Source of the DNA: Triplophysa rosa
Taxonomy: Eukaryota; Chordata; Actinopteri; Cypriniformes; Nemacheilidae
Reading direction: 5' to 3'
NCBI RefSeq assembly: GCF_024868665.1
Contig: NC_079902.1
Coordinates: forward strand, 18,219,450 to 18,283,449
Length of the DNA: 64,000 bases
A program made the translations under genes and the position numbers. Below are positions 31,419-43,529 of this stretch, one piece after another (within the stretch, counting starts at the first letter, position 1; every line of letters starts with the position of its first letter). Below the pieces are notes generated by a model. It did not search any database. It had not been told where the DNA came from and was given only the letters and a program-made list of their open reading frames with translations.

Positions 31419-33768
31419 TAAAGGGAAACACCTGATCGCTCTGTTCAAATCAAATCAAATCAAATCGGGGGTCACCACTTAGCATGGAGGCAACTAAAGC
31501 AAAACTATACACAAAGGGAGATTAGGAGATTATATCTGTGAACGTTTTATCAAATATAAACTCTCCTTAGGAGTCATTTTTGAACTCAATGTGCAAGATG
31601 CCCATCATTTTGAAGGTAAAAAGACTCTAGGAAGTGTTTCTTTCTGTAGAGGCTTTGACACGTTGCACGTAGGCCAGCCTGTCTTACATATTTTAGCTTC
31701 AGTCACTGTATGTCAGCCTCTAACTTGTACGCCTTCACTGCCACACATTCTAACAAGATAAATAAACATACCTACTAGATTTAATATTCAGTGGAGTTTC
31801 ACAGGGGGTTACCGTCATACACATGATGTTGCCTTGAATATCATAGCTCTGAAGCACTTTTCATGCCAAAATTAGATAAAGGGGTCAGTAAAATAATTTG
31901 CCTCCCAGGTGAAACTGCAAGTCTGCGTTAGTCTGTGCATTTGTGGTTTGTTTTCTCCCTCTATCTCGCCCACACACATACAGGCACTTCCTGCGAAAGT
32001 TGTCCGTTGGCTCAAGGGAAAAGATTTAGCATTAGTGCCGCTCATAGGTTTCAGAGAAACAAGGGATGAATTTAAAACGAAAGTAAAACTGATAGCATTC
32101 TATTACTGAATATATTTTTAAAGCCAGTCCTTCTCCACTGCAGGCATTTATATGAACAAAATCTACTGTAAGCACTTCCGGGTTATCAAATCAATATGTG
32201 TAAATGATGTGCGGATTTAAAAAGATAAAAAGTCAGATGTCAGATAAAAAGAAATTTCTTTATAAATTTTCCTACAGTCAGATGTGGTATATAGAGCTGT
32301 AGAAATATCACAGTATACCTTATTATTTTAGGCAAAATTAAAAAAAATCTGTAATGCCTACCACAGATTATCTTGCAAATCCACATGCATATTATACATG
32401 GTATCTGCTTTGTGCATGCTCTGATAACAGTTCTGATATCAATCTTTATATTTCCCTGTAATCTATCAGGACAAGTATACAGTACATCGGACTTGATAAT
32501 GACTACATTTTCTTTCCTGGTGTTCATTGCAGTCCTTGTTCAATCCATTACAGAGAATATTCATTCATGTCTTGAATATAACCACAGCAGGCCCTGTGGA
32601 GTGCATCAAAGCAGCATGCCCCACTATCTTTTTTGTCTGTCAAGTTTTTTTTTTGCATATAATTGCAGTGGTCTATTTGAAGTAGGTTGGTTAAGGGGCT
32701 GATTAGCTTGAGCATTAAATTGTTTGACGGAGGTCAGATATTAGCAGCATGTGATTGGTTTAGGAAATTTGCATGGTTAATGATGGCCCTCAAATAAGTG
32801 CAAAGTGCTGAGTACATACTTGAAGTCGTGCAAAATGTTTTGTCCATGAGTGTTTACGGTTTTTTTTTGTATCACAAGGTGGCTTGGTTTTGGGTGTCGA
32901 CAGGCTTTTGCCATTGCATTCATGCATTAGTCTCTGGTTTTTCACATTTTAAGTCTTTCCTTCAGGCTCTAACAAATGAATGAAAACAAGTTGATCTCAG
33001 AAAGCCACAAAAACTGTATGTTGAAAAACATACTGTTATGGCACTTGAATGACATGTGTGCTACATTTTGTATTTTAAATTATTGTTGTTATTTTGAAGG
33101 TTTTGGTTTTCATTATGCATTTTGCAAGTGTATGAGCCAATTCATGATATCAGGGTTACAAAAACAGTACCATGCCAAAAAATATATCAAGCATGCAAAA
33201 CATGTATCTTGACTAAAACATGCCTATTGGTCATGAGTTGGAGTGTTAGTTATAAGGGAAAAAAAACTACATCAACAATCAATGTGCTACAAATCAAATG
33301 CATATGAAAAAAAAATCATACCGTTGCGGTTTTGGTTTCAAAAGTTTTAATGGTTTACTAAGAAATAAAGCTCTCATCTTTGAATTGTCTCTAGATTTGT
33401 CTGTACCATTTTGGAAAATCTGAAATCTTTGGAGACGGTTTTCATTTGGAGCTGATATTAGATTCTCCATGGTTCAAGTTTTATGCTAAACTAGTTTGTA
33501 CTTTTATAAAAGAAAGCACTAATAATATTCATTTTTAGCAGAACTATTTATTGTAAAACATGTATAAAACATCAGTCTTGTAGCTGCAATTTATTTAAAA
33601 TGTAAAATACTAAGATCATATAAATTTACAGAATATGGCACTGATAATAAATAAAGACAACTCAAATAAAATCCCTTTACAAACTGGGCCAAATTAATGA
33701 ATTAAATACCTCGCAAGCGAATAAAAACGGCTTACAACTACAGACACACATTTAAAAGTCAGCAATTC
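31419..33768. other. rab33b 3' UTR and convergent intergenic DNA
   Basis: A short (CAAAT)n-like run lies at 31446-31466, with AATAAA-like signals near 31760 and 33364. No coding frame resembling a known protein is present on either strand. Confidence 0.6.
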
Positions 33769-35368
33769 TTATGCTAGTCTGCTGTAAGGCGGAAGTGTGG
33801 AGATCTCTCGCTGTTCCTGATCCAGACACTGATCCATGAAGGACACGGGAGAGTTAAAGATTCGCTCATCTCCACCTGCGTGAAGCAGAATACAATCTGT
33901 TGGCCACATCCTTACTAACATTCATAATGGCCCATGTTGTGCCAGTTTCTCTTTGAATTATGATTTTATCAATACTGTGTACCAACCCACTTCATCCACA
34001 CATCTCTCTCTTACCCTGCCAAGTGCAGATCAGTTCTGTTGGAGCACTAGGGTCATTCTGTGGAACAAGAAACTCCTGCAAAATAAACATACAACATATA
34101 AATCCCACTTATGAATAAGGGAATGCTTTTAAAATGACCCATATACCAAACCAGGACGCATTGGATTTGTAACAATTGGATTTTAAAATATGAAAACTCA
34201 ACATTGTATCTGAAAAGCAATGAAATAATATTATTTTAGTCTACATTACATACGTTTTCATGAACTGCTCATATTATACAAGATACTCAGATTTTACTTA
34301 CCATGCCGTTTACAGAATTGTAGCAGCCACAGAGCGGGAGGCTGCGGCAGCCAACAAACGTGATAAGAGAGGAGAAAAGCAGGGAACCCGTGCAAGCCAT
34401 CAGAAGTGTGACATTAGCGCCTTTTACCATCCGACTAAGGACAAACCTCTAAATAAGACACAGCTGGATCAATTATATCCATATTTGTAATTAAAGATAT
34501 CTTTGCCAAGACTTAAATACTGTATATACAATATGCATAGGACCCCCTCGAAAACGAGATGGTACATCTCAAAGGGTTTATCCTATTAATAAAATTTAAT
34601 ATATGTAGTGTACCACTTCCGGGACAGGATGGGCATGGAAGATCTCATCATCCTCCTCTCCATAACTGAGAGTGACGCAAGAGTAGACGAACACAATCAC
34701 AACAGCAACAAAAGACATCACAGCGGACACTATCATGATGTTTACCTGAAAGACACCAACAGTCAAAAAATAAGTGGTATACTGATGCAGAATTACACTG
34801 CAAATTATTCTGTGCTAGACAAATAAAAAAAAGCAGAAATTACCAGAACAGGATTTTTCTTTTGGGATGCAAAGAGAGAAAGCACTCCTGGGGCAGCCAT
34901 AATCTAAAATAATTTTAACAAACACATCGATATACACACACGTCTATGCACATATATGCGTCTGTGTGTAACATTAATAGATGTGTATACATAACATAGA
35001 TGTATTTACATTTTACTTTTAAAACTGGGTAAAACACACAAGAACAAAATAACTGAACACACAGGTGACTACATTTTTATTATCTTTATTAAAATTATTT
35101 TTTCAAGTTTTCCTTGACTTGGTGTTTCCAGGTTTATGCTAACAGGGAAAGCCCTTTCTCGGTCTGTAATACTCACAAACAGAATACATTAAGGGTTTCT
35201 CACCAATCCAGCCCAAAGTGGTGCTCTAGTTTCACTCAAAGTAGTGTTTTTGCGGAAGACTGCGTCCATGAAGCCGCACACCACGCAGAGCCCGGCACAC
35301 GCCACCTGAAGGATGCCGAGCACCAGCACACTCTTCTGATTGAAGATGAAATACCTGTAACGGGCCAT
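33769..35368 (-). CDS. Four-pass transmembrane protein, TMEM255/ENTREP-like layout
   Basis: Six exons: 35368-35204, 34903-34844, 34745-34614, 34448-34302, 34075-34015, 33875-33769; 672 nt, 223 aa, all phases consistent. Predicted membrane segments are at about residues 13-33 (VLVLGILQVACAGLCVVCGF), 53-69, 77-98 (IMIVSAVMSFVAVVIVFVYS) and 131-151. NTTL after segment 1 is a potential N-glycosylation site. An acidic patch, GEEDDE, sits between segments 3 and 4. After segment 4 comes a Cys-rich GCRSLPLCGCYNS, then a cytoplasmic tail ending LPPYSRLA, which fits an LPxY-type ligase/adaptor-binding motif. This arrangement recalls the TMEM255 and ENTREP (FAM189) groups, but I do not recognise the gene. 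An ETS-like ACTTCCGG lies upstream near 35692. A minus-strand AATAAA lies near 33546-33551. Confidence 0.8.
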
Positions 35369-36704
35369 CTTAGGCCTTCAGCGGAGAGAGAACTGTAAAC
35401 AGTAAATTAAAGGCTTTTTTTGTTTTTCCATCTTATTAAAAAGAGCAACACTCCAATACTAATTTAATGTTTGACATCTAACGTTATTCTCAATAAACGT
35501 GGTTGGATAAACGTAACGTTAGACTGACTTTATACTCTCAGAATCCCGTACCACGTTTCTGCGTCGATTTTGAAACTACGTAGCCACTTATGTTGATTTT
35601 AACCCAATGAATTACTAATTTCACGAATTTATACTAGTTTTGAGACGTGTAAAGTGCCATTTCGCATTTACCTGAGACGTTGTCCTTTTATCACTTCCGG
35701 ACCGCTTTGTTTAGGAACAAGCGAGCGGTGAAGTACAACGCGTGTCACTTATTTACCTGGAGCGCGCGCAGGTGCAGCGCCATGGCCACGCCCACGTCCT
35801 TGTGCACATTATAAATAGTGTTGCTCGCGTTTAAGAACGGATTAATTTACAGAAACTTTGATCATTATATATTTGTGTAAAAAAGGACTCAATGAACTCC
35901 ATGAGTTTTGTGCTGTATTTATTGATAAATCTTTGCTGATAGTTATTGCATATCAAAACCTTTTACACTATCACTTCAGTATAAATATTTCTCTTAACCT
36001 TGTGCCTTGTTCTCAGAGCCCTTCTATTTACTCACAAGTACACCTTACTTAAACTTTCTTTTAGTGGTGTAGATCTTACATTACACTCTTGGCATGGAGA
36101 AACACAAAAGTTACATAAATATTGTACTGCCAGGAATATGATGAAATTCAAGACCACTAGAGACAGTGTTTGTATAGGCCACAACAAATGACAGGAAACA
36201 TTTGTTTACATGTGTAATTATTGGTGTTACAAACAGCTTAATATATATAAAAGTCTAAATGTTTTTAATTTAGGAGAACACAACAGAAGAGCAGCAAAAG
36301 ACACTGGTTTAATACTGCATAGTTATCACAAGTTGTGGTAAAGAGGTGGAACATCCCAAGGAATAGTTACAGTAATCTTTAAAATAACCCCACTCCACAG
36401 CAAAATGCCTTATCAATCACTTGCCCATTTCCAATTAATATTCACCAATACAACACATACTAGTCCTTCCACAGTGTAGAACCATAGAATTTTGCAGCTT
36501 ACTCAATGATCTGAGTGGGTATTTTCACAGTTACAATCTTTGTAAACAGACCAGGATATATTCAGAAAGAGGAAATTGTACCAGAATACCTAAAAAAGTA
36601 ATTATTTGTTAGTGTTTGCACACTATTAGAAAGTCAAAGGATAGAATTAGTCTCTGATCGAAGTGCAGGTTGGAAGGGATGATGTTTTGGCGGTGAGAAG
36701 GATC
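35369..36704. other. Upstream region of the four-pass gene and setd7 3' UTR
   Basis: 35650-35820 is CpG-richer and contains ACTTCCGG, a likely promoter for the minus-strand gene. The rest is AT-rich without a supported gene. Confidence 0.55.
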
Positions 36705-39700
36705 TTAGCAGGTTTCTTTAGCCTCTTTTCCTGATTCTCTCTGCTGAAACTCCTGCAACTGCTTTGTGTACCATTCGGGTGCCTCTGGACCAGATTTTCC
36801 CGATGGTTCATGGTCATAACCATAAGCAACAGTGAGTTCCTCATCCTTCTGTATAGCACAGATTGTTCGGATGCATTTTATTTGCCCAAAACGAGGGTGG
36901 ATGAACCTAAATAAAACAAGTACAAACAGATGTGGTTAAAAATATGTCAACATTGTGATTATGAATGCATGTCTAATACATACTCTCACACACACACAGA
37001 ATCCACAGATCCATTAAAAATTTTACTCAATGTAAGAAAGAAAAGAACAGCTCTGTATATTTATAAAACATAAATCAACACTAACGGGTCATATTTGCAG
37101 TTGGGGGTGAAGGAGTGATTAGCCTTGTGGCCCAGAGATGCGCAATAATTCTCAGTCAGATTGAAAGGTTCAGGAACATCAATCACTGTATCGTCATCAA
37201 ATGAAATGGTGTTCCCATTCAGAGACCAGTCACGACTGTCCACCTGTGAGTTTTAATATTATTAGAAAACAATCAGGATGTGTTTTTTTTTATATTAAGT
37301 ATAATGAGCCATTTTGTGTTTAAAAAAAGTACAAAATTGACACACCTCTGAATGTGTGATGCGGACGCCATTATAAAAAGCCATCACAGTGTTGGCCTAG
37401 GCTTCAGTTTTTGCAAACAGTCCTTCTCCAGCTCCAGAGATAAGTGACTGTCCTACATAAACACTGTTAGACAACAAAAAAGACCATCGGCTTTTAGTTC
37501 AAGACAGCAACTGTCATTACTCTATGTCAATAATATTACATTTAATGTGGAGAAAGAACAGAACCTCCCCAATAAAATAAGACAATGGAGAATAGGGAGT
37601 ACTTTCAAAGCAAAATTTGATAGATTGAGGTTTACATGGTTGATCACAGCTTGCACCAACCGTTGACTTTCGTAGGGGTCAGGGAACAGTTTATGACCAG
37701 CGATACAGAAAGAAGTAGATTTATCATAGCAATAAACAGTACCTAAACAAGAGTAAAAAACAACATTAACATTCAGATTACTACATTGCTTTATTCATTC
37801 TCTATTCTCTATTGTGTAAAATTAAATAAAGTATAATAATATGAAGTGATGCAAAGTGTCAAAGTGTAAATGTTAAAGTTAGAAAAGTCTTAGAAAGAAT
37901 ATCAACTAACTGTCTGGATTAACAGTGAAGTGTGGTCTGCCGCTCTCTTGCATGGTAAGAGTGGCAAGTCGAGCCTCAATGAGTTCTCCATCTACGAAGG
38001 TGCCATATAGTGCAGTAGACCCATCAGGGTAGAGATAGGCCCCAGCATTTCCGGTCATCTCTCCATCCTCATTCACCTCCCCCACCACAAAGCCACCATC
38101 CTTCACAACGACAATTGAAGAATAAGAAGCTACATAGAAACCTGGATCAAAAGCCATTTCTTGATGAAATATTACCGGTTTAAGACAAGTTTGGTACTAT
38201 TATCAGTACTTTTATCATAATGTCCATGATCAAAGTAAACATTTTTGTAACATTTATTAAATAGCCAAGTCAAGCAAATCCCACCGGATAGTAGGTCCAG
38301 CACATGCCACAGCGGATGTTATCCTTGTACTGGCCTCTAAAGACAAGATGACCATCTACATCAAACTCCTGAGCAGGTCCATTGAGCTCGCCGTCTACAT
38401 AAGTCCCATGTAAAGCACCTCCTTCCTCATATGTGTAAATAGCCTGGCCCTGCAAAGCATCGTCCACATAGAAACCCTCCAGCGTACTACAGAGAGAAAT
38501 AATGAGTGACATGGGTGAAATATTATTAAATGAGGACCAGATCTCAAAAGACACCATGGAGGCAACGCTGACAGATTCCTTAAATCTTTGGACTATCAGT
38601 ATAAGCGATTTTTCAAGTTATTTATGTGGGCATTTTTTGCTTTTGTTAGACAGGACAGTGGAGTACAGATAGGAAGTTACGGAATAAAAGAAAAAAGTCC
38701 GAAAAGGACCTCAAGGGAAGACTAAAATTCTGTTTTTTTGTTACACCAGTATAAGCACCTGATCAGAGGGCTGCAGCTCTGACATCAGGGTTTTTGTATG
38801 TAGAACAAATAGGACATCAAAAAAGGAGTGTGTGTGCCCATAAGAAAAACAGAGACAGGGAGGGGATTAAGAAATTTAAGAAATTTAAATCCATGCCTGC
38901 ATGGGAATTTGAAAGATACTGACTCACAGTGACGTATCGTTCTTAAATTACCATTTAGAAATCAATAATAGACTTTCACACACAAGTCTCATACCTCCCA
39001 TCAAAAAAGAAGAATTTGCCTTTTCCATTCTTCTCCCCGTGAACAAAGAGTCCCTCAAATCTGTCGCTGGATGAGTAGGTTACAGTACAGAAACCGTGAG
39101 GCTGGTCGTCCTCATCCAGTGGCCCTATAAAAGAAGGACATTGTAATCACAGCTGAGGCATAATAAATGGAAAACACAATTAACAGCTATTCAGGCAACA
39201 TTTGCGTTTTAACCCAAATTATAGCACGGTTTCTAAGTGGATTGTTTATTGACCAGAACTGACATCAGGGCAACTCTCATGGTGTGGTTTTGTTCAAGCT
39301 ATATTAATGACTGGAAATATGTCACATTATATGACGTTTACTTTGTACTCAGAAGTGTTGAAAAATGTATCTGAAATGTGTAATGTAATTTTAGCACTTA
39401 ATTTAGTCACACGTTTTTATTTATCATAGCATATAGACATATACATGACACAGACAATACATATACCGCAGCAGAGCATATCGTTTTTGTTAAAAATGGT
39501 CATTGTGAGTCCAATATGACGAAATCTTATGACAACTATTTCTGTAACCACGAGGTAACATCATTATGTCCAAGAAAAGATCAATATATACACAGGAGGT
39601 ATAATGTTTTAACTTAATGGTTGGTAGAATGTAACAAACATACGTATTTAATAACATATTACTATTATTTTATACTAGCAACCAATCAATCATTTCCGTC

Positions 39701-40017
39701 ATATTTCTTCTTATCACTCAAGCTGTCGTCTTTAGATATTCAGAATTTAAAGGGTCTCCGAAACCAAATCCAAAGCCCAAATAATGCTTTTCATCATCGA
39801 AAGGATTTAGGAAATCCAAACCTAAAGGGCCTCGCGTGTTTGGCAGCACGTGTGGGAAGGAATGAGTGCTGTCTGTATGTAATCCTCGACGGAATGAGAC
39901 TGCATTAAAGTTGAGTCTGACAGAGACAAAAAACAAACGTACGCACACTGTATCGTTTGTGAATACGCTTGTCGTACCTTCCACCACTTCTTTCATGTCG
40001 TCATCATCGCTGTCCAT
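36705..40017 (-). CDS. setd7: Histone/protein lysine methyltransferase SETD7 with in-frame TAG
   Basis: Eight exons: 40017-39978, 39124-38995, 38486-38285, 38100-37911, 37742-37661, 37463-37346, 37243-37086, 36906-36705; 1122 nt, 374 codons including the final stop (human 366 aa). The N terminus, [14 protein letters not shown], and the MORN repeats ([25 protein letters not shown]) are clear. The SET domain has FYNG with Tyr at codon 245, GHKANHSF with the cofactor/active-site Asn-His, and VAYGYDH. All splice phases fit. Codon 237, in exon 6 at 37399-37397, is TAG (GAA GCC TAG GCC AAC), eight codons before Tyr245. It would remove the catalytic domain although everything after it looks conserved. 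The enzyme monomethylates H3K4 and many non-histone proteins. The start is chosen by homology; two in-frame ATGs lie upstream (40125, 40113). Confidence 0.92.
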
Positions 40018-40610
40018 TTTTGCGCTTTGCTTTTTTCGTGTACTCGAGGGCTGTTGTGTCTGTAGCAGATCTGACGTCTCCGGCGCACAGTCTCTGACAT
40101 CATCAAGAGTCATCGCGGTCAGCACTCACGGATTTCCATTTAGACCCCAGTGCTCTAACGTTGGTAAGTTAATATTCTTTATAAGAATAAATAACTTTTC
40201 TTTGGCAACTGGTTCGAAAACAACCTTTTTTTTTAACTCGCAAGGCAGACTTTATAACTATTCAGAATTCTTGCAGAAATACAATATTCCAGTATCTGCT
40301 GAGGAATATGCTGTCGTTTTCAGTGCCATTCCTTCTGGTGTCTTGTCTTTTGCAAGGCACCAAATTTCCATGGCCAAGTAGCCTACTTATTATCTCTCTT
40401 TAACTGACACAATCATCGAAAGTGTGTGCTTTTCTATAGACCAACAAAAGAATAACTGTAAAATCAGCTGTAAAGTAAGCTCTCTTTCAGAAAGAGTTAA
40501 CAACAATACCTTATGTAATACCAGATTGTAATAATATTGTGGAGAATATATCTCGGGAGAAAGTTTGGACTTTACACCATAAGTATCTGCTTACCAATAA
40601 AATAAAATAA

Positions 40611-40810
40611 ATAACATTTAAACGGATTCATAAATGTTACCCGACTAAAGCCTTTCTCAGGAAATATAAGTCAGACATTGAAGTGAACTGCAGTTTTTGT
40701 CAATCTGACGAAGAAGACTTCATTGATTTGTTTTGGCAATGCATATACTCCAAAAAATGTTGGTCAGACTTTTTAGTGTTTATCCAATCTTATTTTGTAA
40801 GTGACTTTCT
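40611..40810 (+). mobile_element. L1/Tx1-type LINE ORF2 C-terminal remnant
   Basis: A frame of about 66 codons reads CYPTKAFLRKYKSDIEVNC, then SFCQSDEEDFIDLFWQC and SKKCWSDFL. This is the zinc-binding region found after the reverse transcriptase in L1-like ORF2 proteins (C-x2-C, then LFW-x-C). No reverse transcriptase core remains, so it is a 5'-truncated fossil. Confidence 0.75.
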
Positions 40811-41290
40811 TTTTTTTATGAAAACTGTATCTCTGTATTCATTTGTGTCTTCTTAAGATGTAATTGTATTACCTTATTTTTTTGTTAATCCTGTCAAGTC
40901 TGTATGTTTTTATTTATTTTATTTTGTTCTTTTTAATATATATTTTTATTTTTCTGTTGTTCAATTTAGTAGAAAACGCCTAGATAACTGATCTCAGATC
41001 AGATCTACCTCAGCTGTTTAACAGCGCTCTTAAGTGTCAATCTGATTGAGTTGGCCAATCAAATGAAGAAAGGCGAGGATTATTGTCCAATAAAATGAAA
41101 GAAGGCGTGAGTTGCTATTTACAGAAGTCAAGCTCGAGTTCAGTTCTACTTTGAAAGAGTGGGATGTAAGTAGCTAACTGTTTAATGTTTTATAGAAATG
41201 TTAGCGGTCATTCACATGTCGCGTCTACAAAATGCGTGCAAAACGCTGACTGCGTCGCATTCAACCTGTTTTCAGAGCGCCCGGGAGTTG

Positions 41291-41526
41291 TGGAAAGCCA
41301 GGAGGGTCAAAAACTCGCGAATTTTAACACGTTAACAACGCGTCGAGAACGCGTTGTTTGCGCGTAGAATACGTGTTGTTTACGCGTCAAATACGGGTCG
41401 ATTTTTCACGCGTAAACTACACGTACTCTACGCGCAAACAACACGCATTCTATGCGCAAACAACGCGTTCTCGACGCGTTGTTGACGTGTTAAAATTCGC
41501 GCGTTTTTGACCCTCCTGGCTTTCCA
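41291..41526. repeat. CpG-rich long hairpin (fold-back element) with ACGCGT repeats
   Basis: The left arm starts TGGAAAGCCAGGAGGGTCAA at 41291. The right arm, ending at 41526, is its near-perfect inverted copy, giving arms of about 95-120 bp around a loop of about 20 bp near 41386-41408. Inside, units like GCGTAGAATACGTGTTGTTT are repeated, and the right arm has one more unit than the left. ACGCGT or close variants occur many times. GGGAGT flanks both outer ends (near 41284 and 41529), a possible target duplication. No coding capacity. Confidence 0.8.
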
Positions 41527-42480
41527 TAGGGAGTTTATACTCTCGTTTTGAGCGTGCTTGACGCGCGTCAACATTTAAACAACAAGCCTGTAAACGACCG
41601 ATTGTAATATCTAGTAATCCAAACTACAAAACGCCGAAAACATATAATTTACGTGTTTAATGTCAGTTTGACGCGACAAAAACATTACCAGACCTCCACT
41701 AGTTCATGCTAAACTGCGTGCCTTTGACTCAGGTGTGTTTATAGGTTGTGGTTAGCCTATTAAAACAACTATATGATTTGCAAATAATTCAAGTGCATCA
41801 CTTTTAAACAAATTCTCGTTCTTTAATTCTGTTTTTATATTATTTTAAATTGACCTATTTTTAATAAAAACCTAAGTGTCTGCAACTTCTGTAGCTATAC
41901 AAAAAAGTTAAAGGGACAGTTCACTCAAAAATAGAAACCTCTTACCTTTATGTAATTTCAAACCCAAATGCATTATGATCCTTTATGAAAGACAGGTTGT
42001 ATTTCATTCTGGTAGTATTTGTATAAAAATATAAATTGACCATGTGTTTACTTTCATTACTGATAAACATGAAAAGACAGAGATGGTTTTAGCAATTGTT
42101 ATGTAATTTGCACTCCAAACGTTTTAAAATGCACATGTATGTAGATCAAGAAAGTCCATTTTTTTGTTTGGGACAAATTCCGTTTTTGGACCTCTGTATT
42201 TCCAAAATCCTGCGTACGGCCCTGATCCTACCTGCTTATTTTGTCGATATGGTTTAGATTATATTAAGTTTTGCCATGTGGCAGTAAAATCTGACAGTGT
42301 AGGACAATTCGACAGAATAGGCTCTGCCTAGATCATACTGTTTTGACATGACACGTTGAATAATGTTTAGTCACAAACAGGTTTGTTTGACTATGTACAC
42401 TGTAAACCCGAATAAGTTGGGAAAACTCAAAAAATTTGAGGTAATCAGTTACATCAAATTTTTTGAGTTATGATGTTCCC

Positions 42481-42620
42481 AATTTTAAGTAAGCAAAACT
42501 AGTAAGTTTTGAGTTTGTTGTACTGTTGTTGACTCCTTTTAATTTTGAACAATTTTAAGTAAGCAAAACTAGTAAGTTTTGAGTTTGTTGTACTGTTGTT
42601 GACTCCTTTTAATTTTGAAC
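42481..42620. repeat. Perfect 70-bp tandem duplication
   Basis: 42481-42550 and 42551-42620 are identical over all 70 bases, from AATTTTAAGTAAGC to AATTTTGAAC. Lack of divergence points to a recent event inside the MITE. Confidence 0.97.
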
Positions 42621-42734
42621 ATTTAGCAAAGTAACTTTTTATATTTACAGCTAAATAAATGAAAGGTCTTAAGACAACCTAAACAGTTCAGCTGCATCAA
42701 CAATTAACAAACAGCCTTCACAGTTCACAGAGAG

Positions 42735-42790
42735 TGACGCAACGCAACGCAACGCAACGCAACGCACGCACGCACCGCACGCACGCACAC
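42735..42790. repeat. CGCAA/CGCA microsatellite
   Basis: Five CGCAA units (42736-42761) pass into CGCA-type repeats up to about 42787. Probably length-variable. Confidence 0.9.
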
Positions 42791-43529
42791 GACTGCTATT
42801 GCACCTCCCACAACCTAAGCATAAGCACCACTCTTCTGAACGATGGTAACCCCAAAAGTCAAAAACACAACAAACTCTTCTAAATATCCAAGAAAATTGA
42901 ACATTCATCATTAACAAGGCTTTTTCCTTTCTAAAAACTCATAAAATAACACTTCATTTCAAAATTTACTTTCCTAATGCAGTCTCACGCAAAGCATGGT
43001 GGGAACTGAATTTCATTCTCAACAAATCATCTTGAATTAACTTGTTGAAATTAAGTTAAACTAACTCAAAAGTAAGAATTAGTTACAGGAACTCAAAACA
43101 TTAGTTAGTTAGGATTTTTTTATATAAAATTAAGTTTACACTACTTAAACTGTTTAATTTCTTTGAACATTCGGGTTTACAGTGTAAAGTGTTGCGCAAT
43201 AACAGTAGGCTTATTGCATCGAATAACCGAGAGAGTTATTCAACAACAGTCTACTCCAGTATGCCTTCAAATCGCTCTCGCGGTACTTTGATGTTTGATG
43301 TCATACGCTGATGGTCTGCGCATCGCAACATGAAGTTGAACACGCCTGTTTAAACAGGTTGTAATATTGTGTGGCTGCAGTGTTCTGGTTTTTGATCCGG
43401 TATTTTTTTTTATCTCAGCCACAGGAGCTCACTCGTCATATTGGCTGGTCTTTGTAATTTTTGAAATACTGACGTATTTTAACAATTTGTGTGGTAAGAA
43501 TTCCACTGGAACTTTTCTGGACACGAAAC

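Larger units (their letters stand above)
42396..43186. mobile_element. Non-autonomous TA-flanked DNA transposon (MITE)
   Basis: The left end TACACTGTAAACCCGAAT (42396-42413) is matched exactly in inverse at the right end (43169-43186). TA at both outer edges fits a TA target duplication. Subterminal parts also carry opposing TTTGAG/CTCAAA motifs. The interior holds a perfect 70-bp tandem duplication and a CGCAA microsatellite, but no transposase. The superfamily (Tc1/mariner-like) is inferred from TA only. Confidence 0.75.
40018..43529. other. Transposon-rich gap between setd7 and mgst2
   Basis: Head-to-head interval that holds an L1-like remnant, a CpG-rich hairpin element, a TA-flanked MITE with a tandem duplication, and a pentanucleotide microsatellite, each listed separately. 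A partial fold-back MITE arm (AAAGGGACAGTTCACTC) lies at 41912-41960. No host gene is visible. Confidence 0.7.

Noticed and set aside
39866..40381. 171-codon plus-strand frame opposite setd7 exon 1
   Set aside because: Overlaps the CpG-rich first exon and promoter of setd7 on the other strand; no recognisable domain.
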